The translations under genes were made by a program, and so were the position numbers. This document shows positions 11,968-23,355 of a DNA stretch of 64,000 nt, in pieces (within the stretch, counting starts at the first letter, position 1; the number at the start of each line of letters is the position of its first letter). Source of the stretch: Acephala macrosclerotiorum (Eukaryota; Ascomycota; Leotiomycetes; Helotiales; Mollisiaceae). The notes beneath the pieces were generated by a model. That model had not been told where the DNA came from and ran no database searches. It saw nothing but the letters and a program-made list of their open reading frames with translations. The stretch lies in the NCBI GenBank assembly GCA_014904845.1, contig MU119340.1, positions 81,564 through 145,563 on the forward strand. The letters run 5' to 3'.

Positions 11968-14236
11968 TCAGTGCTGATGTTTGATGTTCTGCATAGATGA
12001 TTGACCCTGCTGTCCAGGAAGTTCCGAGAACTTGCAAGCGTGCCTAAGCTCAGGGTACCGCCTTTGAAATGGCTCATCCAGACTCCAGTTCGACTGAACA
12101 TTCACATGCCTCACGAAGGCATCTGTTAATCTCACTTCGTCGCCCTCGAAGATCAATATGTCCTGGTCTAGGTATGGCCAGTTGACATTCAAACTATCTG
12201 TATACACACGTTGAAACTCGTCCGTCGCATACTTTTCTTGGTCATTAATCACGATATCGCGGAGCTTGCCCCAGATCATCTAATTCGAGGTCAGTTACCC
12301 AGTCGTCAAAGGCAATCATCCACTTACCAAAGTTGACCAGATGGGGTGGCCAGTTATAAGCTGCGAGGCTCGTGGACCATACCAATCCGGTAGATTATTG
12401 TATGTCTCAGGAGAAGGCGAGATCTGCCACTGCGTCAAGCGGTATATGACATACACCGCAGCTGCCTTCTCGGCCAGGCTTCGCAATGAAGTCCGGCGGA
12501 TGAGGTCGACAAGAACCGACGCAACCGGATGTGTTGAGGCAGAATCTTCAAGGCTCAAAAGTCCTCTTACATTCGGATGAAACGGTCCAATGAGATCTGT
12601 CCCAGTCGCACCCTCCAGAGCCATGTTTCTCTGACGTTGCAGCAAACCGATCAATATACTGTCAACGGGGCCAGTCGGCGGCACAAGTCGAAGTGGGAGC
12701 TCCCAGGTGCGAACAGAAGGCTGGTTCACGAACGATGAAGAAACATCGTAGCCAAGATCCTGTGCTTGTCTGGACATGAGTGGATTCACCTCCGACAGAT
12801 TGCCATTCATTGCGAGGGCAGAGTGTGGCGGTCTTGGGATCGGGTGAGCCATTTCTGGAATAGGGCTATTCATCGACAAAGCAGGTTGGACTTGTCTAGG
12901 CATGGGTGAAGCCATCTCGGGCATACCTGCCTCTATTCCCAGAGGATTGCTAGTTGGTGGAAATGGTAACCCATAACTGCTGATCGGTGGTGGCGCACCG
13001 ATCCCAATCATGTTCCCGCTCATTCCTGAGGGGTTGTTCGTGGGGGCAATGGGCTGGATTATGCTGGTAGGGGGTGACATTCCCATCATGGCGGTGCTCA
13101 TCCTGGAAGACGACATGGATGAAGATACTGGTTGCCATGCCTGCCCTGTTGCTCAACATTAGCATGAGATGCGAAAACTTAATAAGTAAACTCAGTAAGT
13201 AAAATCTCCCTACCTAGCCTACCATTTGGGTAAGACCTGCTTCGACCAAAATGAGGTCTCGGATTGAATGGCATCCCTCTTCTGTTTACTGCAGGAGCGA
13301 CTTGAGGAGGAGTGCTTGTCATATCTGGTATTGGGAGGTTGGGACTGAAAGTATCGCTTCTGGCACTGCCGGGGTCACTGAAGCCATACTCGGCCATTGA
13401 ATAGTCCGGGGCGAGAGACGATATGAGCTCTCCAGCGCTCGATACGGTGAACGGCGACGAAGACAGCGAGGATCGACCAGGTGATGACCATTGTGGTGAG
13501 TACGAGTATGGAGAGTCTATCATGTCGATCCCAGAGTTCAATCCATATCTGGCTTCATAACACATACAGGTCAGTTCCGATCCAGTGACAGTAACACCAA
13601 TACCATTGAAGATTCGTTGGACGAATGCTGTGGGTTTGGAATCAATTGTGTACAATTGATGGGATTCGAGGTGTTGCAATGAATTGGAGTACATACTAGA
13701 AAGGGGTGCCAACTCTGGCGAGGAAGTTACACTGCCTTCGGACCGGCCCAAGGTCTCCCTTAGATGCCTAAGTTCTTCCTCCAATTCTGCATTCCGTCTT
13801 TTCACATCTTCAATGCTTTGAGGTTCCTCTTCTCCTGACAATTCTCGGATTCTCCGTTCCAGTTCCTCGATATGATTTTTCTGCCAAAATTCACATTAGC
13901 AACGAAACAACATTACCTAATGCTAGGCCGGCCCATCTATACACATACCGTACGTTGCCTGATGGAGCGCTGTGCTTCGCGATCATTAGCTCGTTTTCGG
14001 GCAAGCTGCTCAGGAGTCAATGAGGCGACACTTCGAGTACCAGCGCGAGAAGCTATTTCTGTTAGTGAATTGTGTCCGGCACACAAACGAGGAAAATGGA
14101 CGATATCACTACATTTGGGTTACCACACTGTGCTCATACCTCTGCGTTTGGCTCCATGTTTGCTGCTCGAAGGGGGTTCGGGGATATCTGGTGACTCTTC
14201 AGAGTCGTGAAAATTAGGATTCTCCTCGGCGGACAT
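11968..14236 (-). CDS. bZIP transcription factor with C-terminal DUF3425 domain
   Basis: Exons are 14236-14140, 14058-13949, 13880 to about 13214, 13145-12328 and 12279-11968; the maximum is about 667 residues. The basic region is RKRANDREAQRSIRQRT at residues 53-69, followed by a leucine-zipper/coiled coil to about 113 (IEELERRIREL, then RRNAELEEELRHLRETL). The middle is Ser/Pro/Met-rich with imperfect repeats (PEMASPMPR, PEMAHPIPR). The C-terminal ~200 residues match DUF3425: LRLVPPTGPVDSILIGLLQ, AVYVIYRLTQWQISP and, at the end, NWSLDEPFQRRYPELRHACKF. The joins around exon 3/4 are uncertain: two donors (13213 or 13222) keep the frame, and a further frame-neutral intron starting with GTATGT at about 13693 is likely. 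The protein is expected to bind DNA in the nucleus; targets are unknown. Confidence 0.85.
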
Positions 14237-15310
14237 GCTATGAAGGTCTAGAGCGCCTTTTGCGGTTGATCGGCTATTCCAGACGATGGAAAGAATTTGC
14301 CACGCTTAAAAGAAAGCTTGCTCGAGTCGAACGAGATCGGTGATGGGAGTTGTGGCTCGAATAATAAAATAGATCTGATAAGATCTGATCTTTTCCGCCT
14401 GCAACTGATATATTAATCCAGACGGTACTTGCTCCACTTCGTGGCAAAAGATTTCTTTTTGGGAGGAAGATTCTTGCACCATATAGTAAAAGGCGGTCGC
14501 GGTCGCGGACACGGACAACGATGCGATCCAAAGCTCGTGCGGCTTAAGTGCAGTAGTCAATGGCAACTGAAATAGGTTCGGAACGTATGCTGTGGGGGTT
14601 CGATGCCGTCTCGACTCTTGTGGATATCGATCGAAAACATGGCAGGAGAATCGCCCAAATAGACTTTCGCCTAGCACATGTCACAAACTCAAAAATCATA
14701 CAAAGACCAACACTGGGAAACGTGAGAGATTTGGATCGAGGTTTGTTGGTGTGAATACTGCCACCTACCAGGATGCTCTTATATCGTGTAACGGACGGAA
14801 GGGGTTGGTGCCATGGGAATTAGGGAGGGGAATGAACTTTCAGGTCTTGACGGCTTGGACCGCTAGGACGTAAGCCGCATCGAGTTTATTCAATAGAGCT
14901 GTCGATAATTGGCTCTTTGGCCTGTGAGCTTTGATCCTTGGACTTCGATCTGTAGACCCCTCATCGTATACACCAATAATCCCCCACCAGCTCTCAGAGT
15001 CAGTTGTGGTGTCTGACTCCAGCTTTGCATAAGGGCACGCTAGCTTAGGACAACAAGAATTTGCCACTCTGCTCGAACGGTTAGAGTTCAGTATCAAACG
15101 ATTGTGGCAGTGCACGAGGAGAAGACTTTGGTTTCAACCATAGTCTTGCCCAAGCAGGACGTGGATTCCTCGTCCATATTGACCTTTTGCCCATGGCTAT
15201 CTCCAACAATCCCCATGCTGAGTCTGAATCACCATCGCATTTGGTTCTAGTTGCTAGAAGGCAAGTGCATATAAGTATTTGTTGTAAGCGCGTAAGCCAC
15301 ACACATGAAT
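14237..15310. other. Intergenic region, bZIP promoter
   Basis: The region lies upstream of the bZIP gene (start 14236) and downstream of the pseudouridine synthase. It holds a near-perfect 10-nt tandem repeat, agatctgata/agatctgatc, at 14371-14390, which carries a GATAAG core about 140 nt upstream of the start codon. The rest shows no coding or repeat structure. Confidence 0.55.
14371..14390. repeat. 10-nt tandem repeat with GATA core in bZIP promoter
   Basis: Two adjacent copies of agatctgat(a/c) occur about 135-155 nt upstream of the bZIP start. The junction creates GATAAG, a possible site for a GATA factor. Function is inferred only from motif and position. Confidence 0.4.
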
Positions 15311-16881
15311 CTATGCGATCTCAGGGTTTTGTTCTTTCACCGCTTCCACGAGAGCTTCCATGCCTCCAACCTCCACAGGACCCTGCATTCCCTCTGGTGG
15401 CAAAGCCCAGCTGGGGAGAGGGCTGAGATAACTCCAAGATCCACCAGCATCTTCATAACGAAGACTATGCAGCCATAAGCATAGTTCCTGCTCTCCAGGA
15501 TCTGTATAAAGTGGTGTTTGACAGACATCGCATAGCTCTCCCGACATTTTCTCGGCCTTCTTCTTGTTATACTCATCCACCATCTCATCATGATATGCAA
15601 TGGCATCAGCAACTTCTGATTTGCCCATCCGGGAAAGACGGGTAATGATATCCTCATCTGTATCTTGTGATGCGTCCGCATCGTTAGCTCCCAGATTCGC
15701 ACCCCAAACTCGGCGGTTACTGTATATGGGGTCGTTTGCTATTGGATGACCCAGAAATTGTAGATGGACTCGCAGTTGATGGGTTCTCCCTGTTACAGGT
15801 AGACATCTGACAATAGAGTATCCTTCGGCCTCTGGACCTCGTTTCGCTTCGCCTGTGTCAGCCTGGTCCTCGTAATTTGACTTTTGTGCTTCCTTGTTGA
15901 CGGCCGGGTAGTACGCGAGCTTCTTGAAAACCGTTCGTGCTGCCTTTCCATTTGCTCGGACCCGGTTCAGACCGAGTTTTGGAGATATTTGCAATATGGG
16001 CATATCACATACAACTTCACCATCTGGAAATTTTCCTTTCACTCGTGCAACGTATTCTTTCCTAACCGTTCTTTCTGTGATCTGCAGACTCAACTTCTCT
16101 GCAGCTTTTGGATGTTTGCCAATGAACATCACACCGCTTGTCAGTCTATCGAGTCTGTTGCAAGGCAATGGGTTCCAGCTGTGCCCTCGTTCAGCACGCA
16201 TGATCTCTACCACCGAGTTGTAGTTGTATCGACCTGCAGGATGGACTGGTACACCAGCTGGTTTGTTGATCACAATCATGTCTTCGTCTTCGTGGAGGAT
16301 TGAGATTGGTAGAGCGGTTACAGGAGGCTCGTGTCGGTGTAGAGTATGCGAAATAATGTCGCCGTTCTTGACAATATGTGAGGTCGTTGGAACTGACTTG
16401 CCATTTACCGTTACAGCTCCACGCTCTATGGCACCTTTCTATGTCTGTTAGACCTAGGTGCCTGAAAGAGCTTACAAAATGGACTTACATAGTACTCAAG
16501 TGGCCGGTCTCTAAATTCGCTTGAAAATATATCTAGCAACTCTCGCCCTCTCCATCTCTCCTTGCAGTATGTATTATATGTGAAATGATATGGCGCTACA
16601 CGTCGCAATCCATTATCGAGATAGTAGGGACGAGGCCAAGGATCGCACGGCGTCACAACGACCGGCGGCGGATCTTGCAGAGGTTTCTTCTCTACCAACG
16701 GTGGGTATGATGTAGTTTGAGGAACTTCAACGAGTGCCATTGTGGGATTGGCCATACCACGCCGCCGAGCCAGCAGCGCTATGATCCTCGGTGAAGGCGC
16801 CAGCTGGATTCCAGGCGTCTGAGACTCGTGGTGGAGTTTTGTCAAAGATCTAGAACTTGATCCGGATGATCGAGAAAACAA
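15311..16881 (-). CDS. RluA-family RNA pseudouridine synthase (Pus9/Rib2-pseudouridylase type)
   Basis: Two exons (16881-16489, 16438-15311) with one 50-nt intron (GTAAGT) give 506 residues. An S4-like RNA-binding segment is at about 131-160 ([14 protein letters not shown]). The catalytic domain follows with [13 protein letters not shown] near 189-201 and the RLDRLTSG motif, whose Asp is near residue 228 and is the expected nucleophile-type catalytic residue. [20 protein letters not shown] is the conserved RluA C-terminal motif. The C-terminal ~120 residues include CDVCQTPL and may bind metal. In yeast, Pus8/Pus9 make pseudouridine 32 in cytosolic and mitochondrial tRNAs. The first 42 residues are Ser/Arg-rich, with few acids, and the next Met is at 43, so dual targeting is possible. 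No N-terminal deaminase domain is seen. Confidence 0.88.
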
Positions 16882-17205
16882 ATTATTTTCGATACGGAGT
16901 CACAAACGCGATGAACGCCAGAAGACGCCAGTATGCGCGTTCAACCGAAGGCGGTAAGGACTGGCAATTTAGTTCGGCTACTGCACCAACCCCTGTACCA
17001 ACCTCGGCTTTGGAACCAAGGGGATGGGTCTTAGGGATGATGGTTCCTGACTCGAAAGTCTTCTTCAGTTTCATCTGCAACACGGTCTCCTCCTCCTTTC
17101 TCTCCACGTTTCCATTCCTTCCGCTAGCCTCTCAAATCGTCGACCAGCACTGAGACAATCGATCCGATCATCTGGTACAGGTCTGGGAAGCATAAAACAT
17201 GCGCT
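16882..17205. promoter_or_regulatory. Bidirectional promoter region
   Basis: These 324 nt separate the divergent pseudouridine synthase (start 16881, minus) and thioesterase (start 17206, plus), so they must hold both promoters. A CT-rich tract (ctcctcctttctctcc) lies at about 17088-17103 towards the plus-strand gene. No TATA box stands out. Confidence 0.5.
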
Positions 17206-17225
17206 ATGTCTCAACGAGAGCTTAA
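17199..17225 (+). promoter_or_regulatory. Short upstream ORF overlapping the thioesterase start
   Basis: ATG at 17199 is followed by seven more codons and TAA at 17223-17225 in the +2 frame relative to the main start at 17206. If the transcript begins upstream of 17199, scanning ribosomes would meet this start first, which could damp translation of the thioesterase. Confidence 0.35.
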
Positions 17226-17955
17226 GCAGAGGAAGAGGGCGGATTACGGTTATATCCTCGATTATAGGACACGATGGTAAGATCAAGGTTATTTCCGGTG
17301 CGAACGGAGCTGATAGAACGCGCGTTAGGAGTGATAATGATATGTAAGTCTCGCTTTCTCGGAAGCTGCTTCGTCTTTGCTATCTCTGGACTTGCGTGTG
17401 GCCCCGGAGTTCGTTCAAACGCATGCATGCTCTACCACCCCTTGGGCCTGCAGCTCTCCTCCTTGAGATATAGATAAACAGTGACTAACTAAAAAATCAG
17501 GTACGATCACATGAACAACTCCATTTACAATTTCTTGTATGAGTAATCCTTTACTAAAGTCTCATTCATTCTTACTTCGATGTCTGTTCTCCCCGCAGAT
17601 CTGACATTGGTCTAGATATGATTCCGTGGTAAACACCTATCTCATCAATGAGTGCGGTTTACACCCACCAAGCTCCGAGCAGTACGGACTTGTTGTCCAT
17701 TCGCATGGAGACTTCTTCGGTCCTGTCGCCTTTCCCGCCGTAGCCGAGCTGGCTCTTCGTGTCAACAAGCTCGGAAAGAGTAGTGTCACGTACGAGATCG
17801 CTCTCTTCGAACGAGGCGTCGACGAAGTCAAGAGCGTTGGAGAGATCGTTCATGTGTTCGTGGATAGGGGATCAGGGCGCCCTTCGCCAAATGGTCTGAA
17901 CTCAAGCCTTCGGGAAGGACTCCAGAAAATTCTAGCGAAACAATCGAAACTTTAA
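17206..17955 (+). CDS. Hotdog-fold acyl-CoA thioesterase-like protein
   Basis: Three exons (17206-17276, 17501-17536, 17616-17955) give 148 residues. Intron 1 is long for this locus (224 nt, GTAAGA); intron 2 is 79 nt and has a CTGAC branch site just before its TAG acceptor. The signature RWYDHMNNSIYNFLYDSVVN (residues 23-42) matches the active-site helix of the 4-hydroxybenzoyl-CoA thioesterase family, with Asp26 at the usual catalytic position. VHSHGDFFGPV and VYEIALF-type strands complete the small single-domain fold. The substrate is unknown, although such fungal proteins are usually short acyl-CoA thioesterases. An upstream ATG at 17199 opens an 8-codon frame that overlaps the chosen start and ends at 17225. 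No signal peptide is present. The gene looks intact. Confidence 0.85.
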
Positions 17956-19503
17956 TAGCATTATGCGCCATTGAGTTCGCCATTTGGACCCTTGGTCTTA
18001 ATTCCTGATATTAACTTTCGATGGAATGTTCTATGAACAACGGCAGATGTTGGCCATGAAGGCTTAATTTTCGGTATCTGAGAACTATCAACACATCAAC
18101 GATTGGCTCCTCTGTATCCTTCGGGGGTTCGAGCATAGTATCTGGCTCCGATTCCCAGGTTTTCCAAACGAGTAGACAACCCCCAGGCACAGACAGCCTG
18201 AGAGTCAAAAAAGTTCAACATATCTCAGCCACAAGGGAGGGGTGTCCGAAACGTGTGGGCTACCAGGGACAAGAATGTTTCCAGAACTTTGTGGAAGGAT
18301 GGAAGTTTAACGTCAGCATTCATGTTTAGAGTCATGGCAGACAGCAGTTAGCCATTTAGGCTAGGGTCTGAATGGACCTGAAGAACAATGAAAGGTCGAT
18401 GCGCCACATTTTGAAAGCGCACTCCCATATCAACGCAACCCTCGACTTTTCTACCTTACTTCACGTCGGCTAATCAGATCAGTGGAACTTCTCAAGACCG
18501 TTTTCTCAATTGCAACCACGTGGTAGGCATCCTTCCAAACCGTCAACACATGGAAGAGCTTCATGGCGCATAAGCTTGGTTCGCCTGAAAGTATTGATTG
18601 TCCCTCAGCTCCGAGGAATTTCTCCGTTTCGGATTATGTGCGGCAGCTGAAATGAGACCAAGAGTCGCTGTCGGTCACAAGAGCATCCCCAATCCTCTCA
18701 TTACCACCATCTTCTTTTTCATCTTATTTTGTTGTCGTGTTGTTTGCTCATTTCATCGAGGGACAAGTAAGTTTCAACCCTGGGAAACAATCATTGTGCT
18801 CCTCAACTATCCCTCTACTTGACAATTTAGGGGAATGCAGGTGAAAGCGGCTGGGCAAATGGCACCGACTTTCAACCCTATGAGGATTTTGGGCTTTCTT
18901 CTCAAAGGAGATGTTGGAGTTTGTATGAGATGCGATGAGTACCAATTATGATGTCGCAGCATGTCTCCAAAACCAATAACCTCACTCGAGCGGCTATAGT
19001 ATGTCACTGTTTGTGCCACCAGCGAAAATCATCGGCAATCTTTCAAATGCCGATACTCGCCATCACCAGAACTGGGAGTGGTCGTGCAGCCTAGGCTCAA
19101 CCAACTTTACCCCGCCTTCTAGCGGTGGCGTCCCGTCCCACGGAAACCACCGATAACTGGTCGGTTAAATGCTGGGGTAGCACTGGGGATCACCATCCCA
19201 TCACCAATTCCCACATTGATGGCTTCGGGTTGGAGTCGTCGGAGCGTATCAAGCTCTTCATTGGCAAAGCTTGAAATAAACGAAAGAGTAGAGCCGACGG
19301 CTGCAATCATCCTGTTTCAAGCCAGAATATGATGATTGTACTACCCAACACCATACCCCGAGCCCCACCTGTCCGGAGATCACCCGTAGAGTAGCACTCA
19401 CTCCCTTTATCTCTCTGTTTTCTTCCTTCTCTTATCTTTTCCAATCCTGTTGAAGAAATTCCGAATATCTGGATGTCGACTTTTTTTGCGGCAGATGAGA
19501 GAA
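17956..19503. other. Intergenic region, promoter of Dal5-type transporter
   Basis: About 1.5 kb show no supported gene. The last 150 nt before 19504 are CT-rich and carry CTTATC (GATAAG on the other strand) at 19431-19436, about 70 nt upstream of the start. This is compatible with AreA/GATA nitrogen control, which is common for this transporter family; that is an inference. Confidence 0.5.
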
Positions 19504-21289
19504 ATGGCTTCCGCTCTCGACAATTTTGAGAAAGGCCTAGCGCACAATGATCTAGATTCTGCTTCTGAGGGTAAAGGCACGAACCAACATATCGATCATG
19601 CGGGAAAAGATGAGAAATGTGGTGCACTGGAAGCTGGAGTTTCGCCACAGGAAAGACGGATCTTTCAAGCACCTGAGCTAGTACGAAACATGAGTCTTGA
19701 GGAGAGAGAATTGGCCGAGAAGAGGTTGAGAAGGAAAATTGATACAAGATTGATGCCGATGATTGTTTTGATGTATATCTTGAATTATTTGGACAGGGTA
19801 TGTTCTGCAAGCCCACTTTGTTGCGGTCGTTTTGCTGACTTGCTTCAGAACAATATCGCCGCTGCGAAGCTTGCGGGTATCCTAACGGATCTCAATCTCA
19901 AGGGTGTTGAATTTCAGGTATGATATCTTCCATCACACAAAACATTCTTACTAATTCGGGGAAAGACATCAGTCTCGATCCTCTTTGTCGGCTACCTTCT
20001 CATGCAAGTGCCATCGAACCTCTTCCTGAACAAGATTGGCAAACCCGCGATCTATCTTCCCGCATGTATGGTGGTTTGGGGTATCATATCTGGAGCGACT
20101 GCGGGATGTCAAAGCTATGGTGGGCTAATCGCCTGTCGATTCATGTTGGGTTTTGTTGAAGCTGCATACTTTGTGAGTTTCTTCTCTTCGTGAGGGAGAT
20201 TGTTACTGATTAGCTAGCCCGGCTGTCTCTACTATCTCTCGTGTTGGTACACTCGCAAGGAACTCGGATTCCGCACAGCAATTTTCTACTCTGGTGCTCT
20301 GATCAGTGGAGCATTCTCTGGACTCATCGCTGCAGGAATTAAGGCACATATGGACGGTGCTCACGGACTCAGGGCATGGCGTTGGCTATTTATCATCGAA
20401 GGAGCAATTACCGTGGTCATCGCTATCGCTTCGTTCTTCATTTTGCCAAATTTCCCAAGAACGACGTCCTGGTTGACTGAAGAAGAGCGACAACTCGCGA
20501 CTTGGCGACTAGAAGAGGATATCGGTGAAGACGATTGGGTTGATTCCAAACATCAAAGTTTCCTAGTTGGTGCTAAGCTTGCATTCTCGGATATCAAGAC
20601 TTACGTCCTAATGTTCATGCTCTTCGGCATCGTTGCAGCTGGAACCGTCACAAATTTCTTCCCGTAAATCTCCCACTCTTCCCCAAAACTCCACATCAAA
20701 CACTAATCTCTCACTCAGAACCGTAGTAGCAACCCTAAAATACAACAGCGTCGACACCCTCCTCCTAACTGCCCCACCCTACGTCCTAGCAGTAATAACC
20801 ACCTTCCTCAACTCCTGGCACGCCGACCGCACAGGCGAGCGCTTCTTCCACATCGTGTGTCCCCTCTGCTTCGCTGTCTTCGCATTCATCCTCGCCGCCT
20901 GCACCACCAAAATCGGCCCTCGCTATTTCGCCATGATGCTCATGGTCCCAGGAGTATATACCGGCTACGTCGTGGCCTTGGCCTGGATCTCCAATTCCCT
21001 GCCTCGACCTCCGGCAAAGAGAGCTGCTGCTTTGGCGTTTATTAATGCGATTAGTAATACGAGTAGTATTTATGCTAGTTATATGTATAATGCTGATATG
21101 GGACCGAGATACGTGGTTGCGATGAGTGTTAATTGTGCGATGGCAGCGATGGCTATGTTGGCGGCTGTGACGCTGAGGTTTATTCTTGTGGGATTGAATA
21201 GGAAGTTGGAGCAAGGGATTTATATTGAGGGGGCGATTAATTCGGGGACGACAGAGGCGGGGAAGAAGGGGTTTAGGTTTAGGATTTGA
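19504..21289 (+). CDS. MFS anion:cation symporter, Dal5/allantoate permease family
   Basis: Five exons (19504-19797, 19849-19917, 19966-20172, 20218-20663, 20719-21289) give 528 residues. Introns of 45-55 nt have GTATG/GTGAGT/GTAAAT donors, and all frames join. After a ~75-residue hydrophilic N-terminus, TM1 carries LMPMIVLMYILNYLDR with the conserved NYLDR, then NNIAAAKLAGI. TM2-4 read SILFVGYLLMQVPSNL, FLNKIGKPAIYLP and WGIISGATA. GFVEAAYFPGCLYYLSCWYT is typical of the Dal5/Tna1 (ACS) family. The second half contains LTAPPYVLAVITTFLNSWHADRTGER. Family members take up allantoate, nicotinate, pantothenate or related anions at the plasma membrane; the substrate here is not determinable. ATG 19504 (gaaATGgct) was preferred over 19495. 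The gene is convergent with the MATE gene. Confidence 0.88.
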
Positions 21290-21680
21290 GGGGGTGGTTG
21301 GTTTGATGTATGGATGTCTCTTTGAGAGGGTGGGTGAGAGTGAAGGCAGGTTTTCTCTTTGTGTAGGAAATGGATCTCTGACCAAAAACTCAGTTTGATA
21401 TGAGAATAAACTTGTGACAGTGTCGAACTCGGTGGCATTCTTTGCATTTGACCAATCCTATATTCCAAGGTCTTTGGGACTTTAAGGCACATCTTCACTT
21501 GATAAGCTCCGTTCACCTCGAGTCAGGAATGTATATTACTATGAAGCCTATTCTATTTTGGAGTCTTTTTTGGAATGTTCTAAAGTATCTAGTCCTTGAT
21601 TTTATACACCAACAGAAAAATATCACCTTCTTCTTGCAGTCAATCATACTATCGTAAGTCATCAGTCATAGCCATCCATT
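21290..21680. other. Convergent intergenic spacer
   Basis: The 391 nt lie between the stops of the Dal5-type transporter and the MATE gene. They must contain both 3' ends. No gene or repeat is seen. Confidence 0.6.
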
Positions 21681-23355
21681 TCATACAGCCGGCCTCTCCC
21701 CTCCAGCAGAGCCACCATTCGTCAGCGCCTCTGGTATTATATCGCCATCTCCCCCTTCCACCACATCCCCATGATCCATCCTCTCAAATGCCTTCTTTAC
21801 CTGCCACTCCCAGTCACTCCAAGCAACAATAACCCACTCAATACCACCCACCAAATACAATGCAATACACTGTCCAACCCACAACCCGGCCAGTCCCCAC
21901 CCATGAAACGCCAACCAAATCCCCAACGGCAACGCACCCATATAATAGCTCACCAGATTAACCGCAGCACCAATATGCTGTCTCCCCATCCCCCTCAAAC
22001 TTCCACCACAAGAGCCATTCAACCCATCCGCAATCTGGAACAGTGCTACGTACGGCATAACTTCCGCTGTCAACTTGATGACTTTTTCATCATCGTTGAA
22101 GATCTTTGCGTAGAAGTCTTTGACGGACATCAAGACGATGAGAACCAATACGCCCATAAACATACTTAACCAAGCTGCCACATTGGCTGCTCTCGCTGCT
22201 CCCTTGGCGTTCCTCGCTCCGAGGAGATTACCGACTCGAGCAGAAGCCGCGACGCCGATACCGAAGGGGATGGTGTTCATAACTTGATCTGTAGTCATAA
22301 TCACACTCTGTGCCGCTAACGGTATCGTCCCAAGTCTTCCCGCAGCAAGAGCAACGATTTCAAATGCCCACCATTCTGTTCCGACATGTATCACTCCTAA
22401 GACAGCCAGACGTGCAAATGTTGATATGTTTGCCAGTGAAGCGCGGGTCCAACCTCCCCAGCAGCGAGAACCAGCTATGAAGCGAGAATAGAGTACGAGA
22501 AGGAGGAAGGAGATCCAGTATGAGAGGCCGGTTGCGAGAGGGGCGCCGATGAGGTGCAGCTTGAAGGTGTAGACGAAGAGGTAGTTGAGGGCGACGTTTA
22601 GGGGGGAGGTGATGAGGAGAACGTAGGTTCCTGGTCGCATGATTTCTGGTTTTGTTAGCTTGACCAAAGAAATATGGAGAAGGGAAGAAAGTACCTTGTG
22701 CTTGGAGATATTTCTTCATTGCTTCGAAATATACGTAGCCAAGCCCGCCGGGAATTAGGGCAGTGAGGAATTTGGCGCTGTCGACGCAGATGTATTCTTC
22801 TTGGCCGAGGAGACGGAAGACGGGTGCTGAGCAGGCCCAGAGGACGGCGACTGGGATGTAGAAAAGAGTGAGGACGATGAAGGATCGTTGGAGGAGTACG
22901 CCGAGATCGTGGGGGTTCTTGCTCCCGGTGAAGGTTGATGATGCGATTGTGTCGAGTGCGGTAGATCCTCCGAGAGCTATCAGCCATGCTGTGGACATGG
23001 CAAACATGTAGCTGAACGCAGCTGTTGCCAGAGCTTCGGGACTCAGTCGTCCGACTACTAGAACGGAGAATGTCTGGAGTGAGTTTTGTAGTGTGTATGC
23101 CAATATCACAGGTACGGAGCCTCGTAACAAGAGTAGGAACTCCGAAAGCCATTGTCGTGTGATAGATTCGTCCTCGTCAACCACGTATGTTTCCCCCTCT
23201 GAGGTTGTAGACCTTTCTGCAGCTGTTGTGCCTGTAGAGCTGCGAGACTTGTGAATGAGGGGCGACCGCTCGTTTGGCGGGGTAGATGTCGGCGAGGAAG
23301 TTTTAGACCGAAAGAAGCTAGGAATCCATGATCTTAAATCCCTCGAGTCGTCCAT
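21681..23355 (-). CDS. MATE-family multidrug/toxin exporter
   Basis: Two exons (23355-22695, 22645-21681) with a 49-nt intron (GTACTT donor) give 541 residues. A ~95-residue Ser/Thr-rich cytosolic N-terminus precedes twelve predicted membrane segments. MATE features include SVPVILAYTLQNSLQTFSVLVVGRL, ALGGSTALDTIASSTFTGSKNPHDLGVLLQRS split over the first half, then PLNVALNYLFVY, and in the second bundle MNTIPFGIGVAASARVGNLLGA followed by the long loop and C-terminal helices. The fungal family exports cations or drugs by H+ or Na+ antiport at the plasma or vacuolar membrane. A start at 23457 would add 34 hydrophobic residues; the internal ATG at 23355 gives a typical hydrophilic N-terminus and is preferred. 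The gene is intact. Confidence 0.88.

Noticed and set aside
20786..21385. 199-codon minus-strand frame opposite the Dal5-type transporter
   Set aside because: Shadow of exon 5; composition (Arg/His/Ser-rich) is typical of antisense frames.
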